Shown here one piece after another: positions 45,330-53,177 of a DNA stretch of 64,000 nucleotides. The stretch is from AC-32 sp963728765 (GTDB lineage Bacteria > Actinomycetota > Thermoleophilia > Gaiellales > Gaiellaceae): the NCBI GenBank assembly GCA_963728765.1, contig CAVSKX010000005.1, forward strand, positions 62,001-126,000. Direction: 5' to 3'. The notes under the pieces are model-generated. The model saw only the letters and a program-made list of their open reading frames with translations. It did not search any database and was not told the DNA's origin. Numbering within the stretch: position 1 is the first letter of the stretch; every line of letters starts with the position of its first letter. The position numbers and the translations under genes are program-made.

Positions 45330-45940
45330 GCGAGCCCACCTTCCTCGGCATCCTGATGACGGGCCTGCCTGGGTTCCTGCGCGAGGGCTTCCTGCCGCTC
45401 GGCGCCTTCTACGCGGGGCTGCGGCTCGACGGGCTCGCGGCCGGGATCGTCGCGTCGGCGGTCGCCTCGCTGGTGGTCTACCTCTTCGAGCGCCGTGCCG
45501 GCCGCGATGCGCTGCTCGTCCGTCTCTCGCTCGCCTTCGTGGCGGTGCAGTCGATCGTCGGGCTCGTCTCCGACAGCACGACGGTCTACCTCGCTCAGCC
45601 TGTGCTGATCGCCTTCGCCTGGGGCGTCGCCTTCCTCGTCTCGGCCGCGCTCGGCCGCCCCCTCGCCGGGACGCTCGCCGGTGCGTGGTACCCGTTCCCG
45701 CACTGGCTGCGCGATTCGCCGGAGTTCAAGCGCGTCTTCGGGATCGAGTCGCTCGTCTGGGGCGGGTACTTCCTCGCGCGTAGCGCGCTCCGGCTGGCGA
45801 TGCTCCTGGAGGGGAGCCTCGAGGGGTTCCTGGTGGTCGTGTTCCTGACCGGCACGCCGGTGATGCTGCTAATGCTCGCCTGGTCGATCCGTTTCTCGCT
45901 TCGCGGGCTCGCGGACGCCCAGCCCGTGCCCGCTGTTTGA
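45278..45940 (+). CDS. VC0807/DUF3159-like membrane protein
   Basis: A 220-residue membrane protein with about six hydrophobic segments (GLAAGIVASAVASLVVYLF, VYLAQPVLIAFAWGVAFLV, FLVVVFLTGTPVMLLMLAW among them) and a conserved core STTVYLAQPV, ...AGAWYPFPHW and LVWGGYFLARSALR. I use ATG at 45278, with GGGGAG upstream, overlapping padR by 52 bp; 45356 is an alternative. The function is not known. Co-expression with PadR hints at regulated export. Confidence 0.72.
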   Translation: MVRGTAAATARRDEGSLSEPTFLGILMTGLPGFLREGFLPLGAFYAGLRLDGLAAGIVASAVASLVVYLFERRAGRDALLVRLSLAFVAVQSIVGLVSDSTTVYLAQPVLIAFAWGVAFLVSAALGRPLAGTLAGAWYPFPHWLRDSPEFKRVFGIESLVWGGYFLARSALRLAMLLEGSLEGFLVVVFLTGTPVMLLMLAWSIRFSLRGLADAQPVPAV

Positions 45941-45971
45941 CGCCGTCCGGGAGGACGTCTACCGTGTGCGG

Positions 45972-45985
45972 CGAACGTATGTTCG
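45972..45985 (+). promoter_or_regulatory. SOS box upstream of lexA
   Basis: CGAACGTATGTTCG matches the Gram-positive LexA consensus CGAACRNRYGTTYG exactly. It lies 28 bases before the lexA ATG, so LexA should repress its own gene. Confidence 0.9.
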
Positions 45986-46013
45986 TTCCCGCAAGCGACC
46001 TCGAGGTGGCTCG

Positions 46014-46643
46014 ATGCTGACCGGCAGACAGCAGGAGATCTGGAACTTCCTCACGCAGTACGTCGACGAGCACGGCTACCCGCCGACGGTGCGCGAGATC
46101 GGAGAGGCAGTGGGCCTCGCCTCGCCGTCGACGGTGCACGCGCACCTGGCGAACCTCGAACGCGTCGGACTGATCAAGCGCGACCCGACGAAGCCGCGCG
46201 CGCTCGAGCTGCGCCGCGACCCGAAGCCGCAGCCGGCGTCCGCACCCGCGGACGACGTGCACCGGCTCCCGCTGGTCGGCGAGATCGCCGCGGGCGGGCC
46301 GCTGCTGGCGGACCAAAACGTCGAGGACTACGTCGCGGTGCCCGAGCCACTGGCGCGCGGGGGCGAGGAGTTCCTGCTGCGCGTCAAGGGCGACTCGATG
46401 GTCGACGCGGGGATCCTCGAGGGCGACATCGTGGTCGTTCGGCGCGAGCAGACCGCGCGCGACGGCGAGATCGTGGTCGCGCTGGCCGGCGAGGACGAGA
46501 CCGCCGAAGAAGCGACCGTGAAGCGCTTCTTCCGCGAGAGCGGCCGCATCCGACTGCAGCCCGAGAACGAGTCGATGGAGCCGATCTACGCCGATCACGT
46601 GCAGATCCTGGGCATCGTGACGGGGGTGTTCCGCTCGCTGTGA
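46014..46643 (+). CDS. lexA: LexA repressor
   Basis: SOS-response repressor of 209 residues. The winged helix is at residues 1-65 (RQQEIWNFLTQYVDEHGYPP, IGEAVGLASPSTVHAHL). The autocleavage site Ala93-Gly94 is in GEIAAGGPL, the catalytic Ser128 in GDSMVDAGI and Lys170 in TVKRFF. The ATG at 46014 suits the family. The next gene overlaps its stop (GTGA). Confidence 0.96.
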   Translation: MLTGRQQEIWNFLTQYVDEHGYPPTVREIGEAVGLASPSTVHAHLANLERVGLIKRDPTKPRALELRRDPKPQPASAPADDVHRLPLVGEIAAGGPLLADQNVEDYVAVPEPLARGGEEFLLRVKGDSMVDAGILEGDIVVVRREQTARDGEIVVALAGEDETAEEATVKRFFRESGRIRLQPENESMEPIYADHVQILGIVTGVFRSL

Positions 46644-46846
46644 ACCCGGTCCAGCTCAACCGCACGCTGGAGCAGGAGCTGAACGCGCTTCTGCGGGGCG
46701 CAAGCATGGAGTGCCTCGTGTGCGGCGAGTTCGTGATGCAGCTGCCGCACGGCGGAGGCATCTTCTGCCCGGAGTGCGGCAGCGGGCTCGGCAGCGACGC
46801 CGCCGCCGAGCCCGCAGAGCCGGTCAGCCGATCAGGTGGAAGATGA
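46640..46846 (+). CDS. Small zinc-ribbon protein
   Basis: A 68-residue frame from GTG at 46640, coupled to lexA by a 4-bp overlap. A CLVCGEF...CPECGS pair of CxxC motifs (Cys at about residues 25, 28, 43 and 46) should bind one zinc. An Ala/Glu/Pro tail follows. The tie to lexA suggests damage-linked expression, which is inference. It overlaps the convergent gene by 23 bp. Confidence 0.7.
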   Translation: MNPVQLNRTLEQELNALLRGASMECLVCGEFVMQLPHGGGIFCPECGSGLGSDAAAEPAEPVSRSGGR

Positions 46847-47300
46847 AGGCGAACTCGGTGCCCCCTGCGCGTGACTTCAGCTCCATCGAGCCGCGCGCGT
46901 TCACGTAGGCGCCGGTCCCGCCGGTGATCGCCAGCACGCTGTCACGCGTGTCGTAGAACGGCCCTTCGACCGTGATCTGGCCGCGCGGGAGGAGCGTCGT
47001 CCAGACGCACTCCCACGACTCGCCGACGACCATGCGCACGCAGTAGCCCTGGTCGGTGCCGACCTTGTGCGCATTCTTCTTGTCGAACACCTCGTTGGCG
47101 AACGTGAGGATGTCGCCGACGGATTCGGTCGCCCGCCCGTCGTTGTTCGTGACCGCGTCGGTGGTCGCGTGCTCGATCACGTACACCGTCTTGCCGTGAT
47201 GCTTCCCGCCGTGCCCGCCGCCGCCGTGGCCGGCGAACGCGACTCCCGCCGCCACCGCGCCTGCGACGAGGAAGACGGCAACCGCAACTAGCCGTTTCAT
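46824..47300 (-). CDS. Secreted allene-oxide-cyclase/dirigent-like barrel protein
   Basis: A 158-residue protein: signal peptide (residues 1-23, VAVFLVAGAVAAGVAFAG), a His/Gly-rich stretch (HGGGGHGGKHHGK) that could bind metal, then a beta-barrel with TESVGDILTFANEVFD, DQGYCVRMVVGESWECVW and LAITGGTGAYVNARGSMEL, as in allene oxide cyclase-like proteins. GGAGGAGCC precedes the ATG at 47300. Bacterial members have no settled function. Confidence 0.75.
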   Translation of the reverse strand: MKRLVAVAVFLVAGAVAAGVAFAGHGGGGHGGKHHGKTVYVIEHATTDAVTNNDGRATESVGDILTFANEVFDKKNAHKVGTDQGYCVRMVVGESWECVWTTLLPRGQITVEGPFYDTRDSVLAITGGTGAYVNARGSMELKSRAGGTEFAFIFHLIG

Positions 47301-47370
47301 GGCTCCTCCTTCGGTGGGGTGGGCAAGTCTCACACGAACCGTTTCGCGGGGTCGCGGCTACACTTTCTCG

Positions 47371-47690
<320 letters not shown>

Positions 47691-47693
47691 AAG

Positions 47694-47721
47694 GGAAAGC
47701 CCCGCTTCGGTGGGGCTTTCC
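47694..47721 (+). terminator. rnpB terminator
   Basis: ggaaagccccgc pairs with gtggggctttcc around TTCG (12 bp, one G-T), 4 bases after rnpB, followed by a short T-rich run. Confidence 0.85.
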
Positions 47722-47897
47722 TATTAGGACCTTTCGCTACGGACTCGTCACGGTACGGGTCAGGCAGCCTCTCGGCGGTTTCCTGGAACCGCTCGGCGCG
47801 GGCGCCCGGGTTCGCACCGGCTTCGCTCCGCCCCGCGACAGCGAGGCTAGCAGCGTCTGCGGCCCGACTCAACGTCCGGCACCGAGCTGTGATTTAG

Positions 47898-47933
47898 ACT
47901 GTGGTTGACGCGGGATAAGAACTGTGGCACGAT
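47898..47933 (+). promoter_or_regulatory. Promoter region of the MbcA/RES pair with direct repeats
   Basis: TTGACG (47905-47910), a 17-base gap and CACGAT (47928-47933). Two ACTGTGG repeats, 23 bp apart (47898 and 47921), flank the -35 and could be antitoxin binding sites. Confidence 0.4.
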
Positions 47934-47954
47934 CTGGGACAAGGAGGTACATCG

Positions 47955-48347
47955 ATGGCAGTCAGCCCCGCCGCCCGCCCCGATTACGCAGCCCATAGCC
48001 GCGCCGTTCGCGCCGGCTTCCCGGAGGTCGTCGGCGCGCTGCGCGAGATCCTCGGCCTCAAGCTCTGCGCCTACCTCGGCTCCGTGAAAGAGACGCGCGC
48101 CGTCAACGAATGGACCGAGGGGGGGCGTGAGCCGAGCGAGGCCGTGCAGCGACGGCTCCGGCTCGCCTTCCAGGTCGCAGGCGCGATCGCCGAGGTCGAC
48201 GGCGCGGAGGTGGCGCGGGCCTGGTTCCAAGGGCTGAACCCGCAGCTGGGCGACCGCTCGCCGGCGCGCCTGCTGCGCGAGGGCGACCTCGACGAGGTCG
48301 GTCCTGAGGTCATCGGCGCCGAGCGCGCCTTCCTCGTCGGCGGATGA
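47955..48347 (+). CDS. MbcA/ParS-type antitoxin (Xre-like, DUF2384)
   Basis: A 130-residue protein, ATG at 47955 after AAGGAGG. The second half (AVQRRLRLAFQVAGAIAEVD, ARAWFQGLNPQLGDRSPARL) is the toxin-binding domain seen in MbcA/ParS antitoxins. The first half (FPEVVGALREILGLKLCAYL) probably makes the HTH. It overlaps the RES gene by 4 bp, which is the standard antitoxin-first order of such pairs. Confidence 0.85.
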   Translation: MAVSPAARPDYAAHSRAVRAGFPEVVGALREILGLKLCAYLGSVKETRAVNEWTEGGREPSEAVQRRLRLAFQVAGAIAEVDGAEVARAWFQGLNPQLGDRSPARLLREGDLDEVGPEVIGAERAFLVGG

Positions 48348-49012
48348 GCAACGGGCTCGCGTCCGTCGAGCCCGACGCACCGCTGTACCGGCTTGGCAGG
48401 CAGCCGGATCCGTGGGCGTGGCCGGACTGGTCGTACGCCGCACCCGACGGCACCTTCGGTAACCGCTACGACGATCCGGAGGCCAGCTACCGCGTCCTCT
48501 ACGCCTGCTCGCAGCGGGTGGGAGCGTTCCTCGAGACGCTCGCACGCTTCCGCCCCGACCTCGAGGTGCTTGCCGAACTCGACCGGATCGAAGGGGAGGA
48601 CGAGCCGTCGGCGGCCGTGCCGAGAACCTGGCTCGATGCGCGCGTGCTTGGCGAGGCGAATGTCGAGGGACGGTTCGTCGACATCGGCGACACGACTTCG
48701 CTCGCGACGCTTCGAACGGCGCTTGCCGCGGGCGCGATTCACCACGGACTCGACGAGATCGACGCGGCGACGATCCGGCTCCGAGCGCCGCGCGCCTTCA
48801 CGCAGCAGGTGTCGCGCTACGCGTACGAGCAGGGCTCGTTCGTCGGCATCCGCTACCGCTCGCGGCTCGGTGACGACCTCCTCAACTGGGCGATCTTCGA
48901 GCCTGGCGCCGACGGGCCAAGCCCGCTCGCCGGCACCTCGTCGGCGCGGATCGAGGGGGACGATCCGGACCTGCGCGAAGCACTCGAGCTGCTCGGCCTG
49001 ACGCTCGGCTGA
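48344..49012 (+). CDS. RES-domain toxin (predicted NAD+-degrading)
   Basis: A 222-residue RES-domain protein. The domain shows GNRYDDPEASYRVLYACSQR near residues 38-57 with conserved Arg and Tyr, an FLET with acidic Glu at about 63, and GRFVDI and later Ser positions. Known RES toxins such as MbcT consume NAD+. ATG at 48344 overlaps the antitoxin stop. A nearly full-length domain makes it likely active unless the antitoxin is present. Confidence 0.83.
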   Translation: MSNGLASVEPDAPLYRLGRQPDPWAWPDWSYAAPDGTFGNRYDDPEASYRVLYACSQRVGAFLETLARFRPDLEVLAELDRIEGEDEPSAAVPRTWLDARVLGEANVEGRFVDIGDTTSLATLRTALAAGAIHHGLDEIDAATIRLRAPRAFTQQVSRYAYEQGSFVGIRYRSRLGDDLLNWAIFEPGADGPSPLAGTSSARIEGDDPDLREALELLGLTLG

Positions 49013-49019
49013 GGCGCAC

Positions 49020-50181
49020 TCAGGCTGCGACCGGTATCGCCGCGCGCGCAGCCAGCGCCGCCGCGGCTTCGTGCAGCTCGTCCTCGGCAACGTGGGCGTA
49101 GCGGCTGACGGTGGAGAGATCGGCGTGGCCGAGATACGCGGCGACGAGGCGGGCGTCGCCGGTCTGCTGGCGCAGCCAGGTGGCAGCGGTGTGGCGGAGC
49201 GTGTGCGCTGTGACGCGCTTCTCGATCGCGGCTCGCTCGGCGGCACGGCGGATGATCGCGGCCAGGATCGTTGGCTGCAGGCGCTTGCCCTCGAGACCGC
49301 AGAAGACCGGCGCCTCGGCGGGCGCATTGCGGGCAGTGCGCAGGCGAGCGAGCTCGCGCGCCAGCGATCGGCGCGAGCGGCTGCCGACGCGGCTTGCCGC
49401 CCTTGCCGCGGCGGACGAGCAGCGTCGGCCGCGGCCCGGCGAGCTCGAGGTCGGCCCAGTCGAGCGCGATCAGCTCCGAGCGGCGCAGGCCGGTCTGGAC
49501 GAGCGTGAGCAGCACGAGGCGGTCGCGCTCGGCGAGGCCGCGCCGTCGCCGCGGCGGATGCTCGGCCGCTGCCAGCAAGCGCGTGAACTCCGCCTCGGTC
49601 AGCCAGTCGGCCTCCTGCTGCGGCTTCGGCGGCGGTTGGAGCTCGAGGAATGGATCCGGCAAGCTGCCGCGCCGGCTCAACCAGCGGAAGAAGCAGCGCA
49701 ACAGGCCGAACCGGCGGTAGTAGGTTGCAGGTGCCGGTCGGGCCTGCTCTTCGTAGGCGGTGAGGTAGTCGACGATCGTCTGCTCCTCGAAGACACTTCG
49801 GCCGTGCCCTTCGCTCCAGTCGAGTAGGTCGTCGATCGCGATTCGGTAGGCGGCGATCGCGCTCTCACTGCGGCGTGCCGTCTGCAAGCGCCGCAGCCAG
49901 TCGCGCCGAGCTTGGCGCAGCTCGAGCGGGCTTGGCTTCTGCGCGACGGCGGTTCTTGCAAACTCGCTCAGATAGCCCGCGAGAAGCCCGGCCAGATCGT
50001 TTGCGGCCGGACCCACTGCGGCTACAGCGCTGCCGTCGTCGACGCGAGTTCGGGTCGAGCTATGCGCGGGCGCAGGCTGTCCGCGATCGGGCGGGGGGAG
50101 AGGCTGTCCCGGTTGGAGCACAAGCGACTGGCCACGGGCATCGATTTCGAAGAGCACGAGCTGGCCGGGCACAGGCTGCAT
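49020..50181 (-). pseudogene. Second tyrosine recombinase, frameshifted in the catalytic domain
   Basis: From ATG at 50181 the frame gives a core-binding domain and the start of the catalytic domain (ADWLTEAEFTRLLAAAEH, TGLRRSELIALDWADLE, RRGKGGKPRRQPL). Near 49366-49374 the sense moves one base to a frame that reads AHTLRHTAATWL, LGHADLSTVSRYAHV and ends at 49020. Deleting one base around gcgccgatc restores it. The Arg and Lys are in the first frame and HxxR, His and Tyr in the second, so the gene as sequenced is inactive. Confidence 0.8.
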
Positions 50182-50242
50182 GAGAGTCGCGTAACTTATC
50201 AGGCACTAGGGCCGAGGTCAACACGAAGCTAGACTACGGCGC

Positions 50243-50539
50243 ATGACCGCCGCCCAGGTGATTCGCGAGGCCCGCCTGCGGGCCGGGCTGACCCAGGCCG
50301 AGCTCGCCGCCCGCCTCGGCCGCGAGCGGGCCCGGGTCGCTCGCTGGGAGATCGGCGCGCAGGAGCCGAGCTTCGCCAACCTGCGCTCGGTCGTCGAGGC
50401 CTGCGGCTTCGCCTTCCGGGTCGAGATCGCCGAACGCGAGGAGACGCCGGAGCTCGACTCCGAGCTGATCGTGAGCGTTCCGCTGGCGCCGCAGCAGCGC
50501 GTGCAGGCGCTGCTCGACCGTCTCAGCCAGGGCACGTGA
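50243..50539 (+). CDS. Xre-family HTH antitoxin-like protein
   Basis: A 98-residue protein. The HTH (AQVIREARLRAGLTQAELAA, ARVARWEIGAQEPSFANL) is at residues 4-50, and a short C-terminal region (DSELIVSVPLAPQQRVQALL) may bind its partner. It overlaps the nucleotidyltransferase gene by 4 bp. HTH-nucleotidyltransferase pairs act as toxin-antitoxin or phage-defence modules. Confidence 0.82.
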   Translation: MTAAQVIREARLRAGLTQAELAARLGRERARVARWEIGAQEPSFANLRSVVEACGFAFRVEIAEREETPELDSELIVSVPLAPQQRVQALLDRLSQGT

Positions 50540-51039
50540 GCAAGCAGCCGCCCTTCGACCCGTACGCGATCTTCGCCGCGCTGGAGCGGGAGCGGGTCGC
50601 CTACGTTGTGATCGGCGGCTTCGCCCGGATCGTGCACGGGAGCGCCGAGACGAGCGACGCGCTCGACCTCGTCCCCTCGCTGCGGGAGGAGAACCTGCGC
50701 CGGCTCGGCCGCGTGCTGGAGGAGCTCGAGGCGCCGCAGCCTGATGTCCAGGAGCGACTCACCGACTCGGAGCCGGTGACGGCCAGGACTCGCGCCGGCG
50801 AGCTGCGGCTCGTGCCCGAGCCCTGGGGGACGCGCGGCTACGACGACCTGCGCATCCGCGCCTTCCGCGAGAACCTCGGCCGCGGCGCCCGGCCGCAGGT
50901 CGCCTCGCCCGTCGACTGCGTGCGCATGCTCGAGGCAAGCGAGCGCAAGCCCGACGCCGAGCGCCTGCAGCGCCTCCGTCGCCTGATGGAGCTCGAACGC
51001 CAGCTCGTCCCGGAGCGCGGCCTCGGCATCGACCTCTGA
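50536..51039 (+). CDS. Nucleotidyltransferase-like toxin (AbiEii/MenT-like)
   Basis: A 167-residue protein with the N-terminal nucleotidyltransferase signature VVIGGFARIVHGSAETSD, then ALDLVPSLREENL. In relatives the metal-binding pair is D-x-D (as in TRDLDLV); here it reads DALDL, with an extra residue between the acids, which may impair catalysis or shift the pair. The C-terminus is helical. It is coupled to the HTH gene upstream by GTGA. Confidence 0.75.
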   Translation: MSKQPPFDPYAIFAALERERVAYVVIGGFARIVHGSAETSDALDLVPSLREENLRRLGRVLEELEAPQPDVQERLTDSEPVTARTRAGELRLVPEPWGTRGYDDLRIRAFRENLGRGARPQVASPVDCVRMLEASERKPDAERLQRLRRLMELERQLVPERGLGIDL

Positions 51040-51226
51040 CCAGCGGCTCGCGTCCCAGTCGAGAACGCGAACTACTCACCTTCATAGCCAGCGAGACGCA
51101 GATGCATCCTGATGCTGGAGTTGCCTCGCCAGACAGCAGCACTTTCAAGTTGTCCGGCCCCCCTCCATCTGGTCCAGGGCGTATGAGGGTCCCGCCAACG
51201 TTGATAGGCCAGATTGGAGGTGATCC

Positions 51227-51505
51227 ATGCGCGCCAAGCGCTACACGGTGGAGCAGATCGTCGCCAAGCTCAGGCAAGCCGAGCGGCTGCAGGGAGAGGG
51301 CCTGACGATCCCGCAGACCTGCAAGCGGCTCGGGATCTCCGACCAGACCTTCTACCGCTGGCGCACCCGCTACGGGGCGCTGAAGGAGGACGAGGCGCAG
51401 CGGCTGAAGGCGCTCGAGCAGGAAAACGGCCGCTTGAAGAAGATCGTCGCCGAGCAGGCGCTCGACATCTCGCTCCTCAAGGACCTGCAGCGGGGAAACT
51501 GGTGA
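51227..51505 (+). CDS. IS3-family transposase OrfA
   Basis: A 92-residue protein with an HTH (EQIVAKLRQAERLQGEGLTI, CKRLGISDQTFYRWRTRYG) and a leucine-zipper-like helix (LKALEQENGRLKKIVAEQAL). GGAGGTGATCC precedes the ATG. It overlaps OrfB by 4 bp; the OrfA stop follows the OrfB GTG, so translation is coupled, or programmed frameshifting makes OrfAB. Confidence 0.9.
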   Translation: MRAKRYTVEQIVAKLRQAERLQGEGLTIPQTCKRLGISDQTFYRWRTRYGALKEDEAQRLKALEQENGRLKKIVAEQALDISLLKDLQRGNW

Positions 51506-52353
51506 GCCCGGCGCGCCGTCGCGACGCCGTCCGCTTCCTCCAGAAGCGCCGGCACGTCTCGGAGCGTCGGGCCTGCCAGGTGGTCGGCCAGCACCGCTCG
51601 ACCCAGCGCTACGCGCGGCTGCCGGCCGAGTACGAGCTGCGCCTGGTCGCGCGCATGAACGAGCTCGCGGCCGCCCATCCGCGCTGGGGCTACCGGATGG
51701 TCTGGTCGCTCCTGCGGGGAGAGGGCTGGCGGGTGAACCGCAAGCGGATCGAGCGGCTCTGGCGAGCGGAGGGCCACCGCGTCCCGCCGCGGCGCAGCAA
51801 GGCGAGCGGGCGCAAGGCACAGGGAGCCGCGGCCAACGCCCCCTGGAACCTGGCCGCTTCCAAGCCGAACCAGATCTGGTCGTACGACTTCATGGCCGCC
51901 CGCACCCGCTCGGGCGCGTCGCTGCGGATCCTGAACGTGGTCGACGAGTACACCCGCCTGGCGCTCGGCGCTCGCGTCGACCGCTCGATCGGCGCCGCCG
52001 AGGTGATCGCCGAGCTCGAGCGCCTCTTCGAGCGGCATGGAAAGCCGCAGCTCCTGCGCTCGGACAACGGGCGCGAGTTCATCGCCGCCTCGCTTGCCGA
52101 CTTCCTCGCCGAGCGGGGCGTGCGCCAGGCCTTCATCGAGAAAGGCAGCCCGCAGCAGAACCCCTACGTCGAGCGCTTCAACGGGACGATGCGCGACGAG
52201 CTCCTCAATGGCGAGGAGTTTGAGAGCCTGCTCGAGGCCCGGGTCGTGATCGCCGATTGGGTCGAGCAGTACAACACGCTGCGCCCGCACCGCGGACTCG
52301 GCATGATGACGCCCAGTGCCTATGCCGTCCGCTGTCGTGAGGGAGGTCCGTGA
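51502..52353 (+). CDS. IS3-family transposase OrfB (DDE integrase core)
   Basis: A 283-residue protein. N-terminal HTH_21-like segment (HPRWGYRMVWSLLRGEGWRV) and the DDE core: IWSYDFM (Asp), LRSDNGREFI (Asp) and NPYVERFNGTMRDEL (Glu), with IEKGSPQQNPY. All three catalytic acids are present, so the element may be active. Confidence 0.92.
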   Translation: MSPARRRDAVRFLQKRRHVSERRACQVVGQHRSTQRYARLPAEYELRLVARMNELAAAHPRWGYRMVWSLLRGEGWRVNRKRIERLWRAEGHRVPPRRSKASGRKAQGAAANAPWNLAASKPNQIWSYDFMAARTRSGASLRILNVVDEYTRLALGARVDRSIGAAEVIAELERLFERHGKPQLLRSDNGREFIAASLADFLAERGVRQAFIEKGSPQQNPYVERFNGTMRDELLNGEEFESLLEARVVIADWVEQYNTLRPHRGLGMMTPSAYAVRCREGGP

Positions 52354-52483
52354 GAGGAACTACCGACACAGGATGTGGACCAGTCGGTCGAGGCAGGCCG
52401 CAGCTCGGGTATCGCACCCGGCGGGCTGTGGGTGGAGGGCGGTCCCTCATAAGAACTGGACCAAAACCTGGGGGCTGGTCGGA

Positions 52484-52621
52484 ATGGGGCCGGCTTTCAT
52501 CGACTCGTTTCCTGGTGCGGCGCGTGCCGTCCGCGGCTTCAACGTCCTGAGGCACGTCTATCGGAAGGCACCGGCGCCACCGAGCCTAGGACAGATCCGA
52601 AAGTGGATCGGCCTTGGCTAG
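52484..52621 (+). CDS. Short C-terminal fragment next to the IS
   Basis: A 45-residue frame (ATG at 52484) that starts at the IS right end, reads FIDSFPGAARAVRGFNVLRH and ends APPSLGQIRKWIGLG. It overlaps the next gene by 8 bp, as coupled genes do. It is probably the tail of a gene cut by the IS. Family unknown. Confidence 0.4.
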   Translation: MGPAFIDSFPGAARAVRGFNVLRHVYRKAPAPPSLGQIRKWIGLG

Positions 52622-53177
52622 AAGGCGAGCGAGCGATTCATCTGCAGGCCACCGAGGAATCTATTCGGCCAGAGATGGCGGGGATATCGAGTACTTAGTC
52701 CGCGCACTCAGCGACCCCGAGGATCGGATGCTGGCTGCGGAGTTTCTCGGTGACCTCGGTGCGGTTGAAGCCATCGAGCCGCTCGTGCGATTGCTCGATG
52801 CAGCGGACTCTCACGTTCGAATTTCAGCCGTTAAAGCGCTTGGGCAACTTCATGCTCGAACGGCAATTTCACGGCTCGGAGAGCTTGCAGAGAGTGATGA
52901 AAGCGACGGTGTCCGCTCCTGGGCAGCGTGGGCGCTTGGCGACATTAGAGATGAACGGAGCGCGGATCTGCTCATGCCGTTGCTGGACGATCCTTCCTGG
53001 CGAGTGCGCGCGGCAGCGGCTGGCGCGCTCGGTCGATTGGGCGATGTGCGAGCGCGCGAACCACTTCGAGCAGCGCGCTCGCGAATGCGCAGGACCCCCT
53101 TCGAGTGGCTTCTTTATCGCCGTATCTATGGCCAAGCGATCGAGGCGGTAGAGCGGCAGAGGCACGGCGACTCTTGA
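52614..53177 (+). CDS. HEAT-repeat protein
   Basis: A 187-residue protein of tandem HEAT/PBS-lyase-type repeats: EAIEPLVRLLDAADSHVRIS, ARTAISRLGELAESDESDGV and SADLLMPLLDDPSWRVRAAA, each about 30 residues. Such proteins bind other proteins. The TTG start at 52614 is the only one that keeps the 8-bp coupling to the upstream fragment. An ATG at 52727 would lose the first repeat. Confidence 0.72.
   Translation: MARRRASDSSAGHRGIYSARDGGDIEYLVRALSDPEDRMLAAEFLGDLGAVEAIEPLVRLLDAADSHVRISAVKALGQLHARTAISRLGELAESDESDGVRSWAAWALGDIRDERSADLLMPLLDDPSWRVRAAAAGALGRLGDVRAREPLRAARSRMRRTPFEWLLYRRIYGQAIEAVERQRHGDS

Larger units (their letters stand above)
51155..52476 (+). mobile_element. IS3-family insertion sequence
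   Basis: About 1.3 kb with two overlapping transposase frames. Inverted repeats: left tggtccag...tatgagggtcc (51170-51192), right ggtccctcata...ctggacca (52441-52463), each continuing outwards with imperfect GCCCCC blocks. Exact outer ends and target duplication are not certain, so the limits are approximate. Confidence 0.82.

Noticed and set aside
47723..47954. A riboswitch or other structured RNA after rnpB
   Set aside because: No conserved motif recognised; short direct repeats there are better explained as operator sites for the toxin-antitoxin pair.
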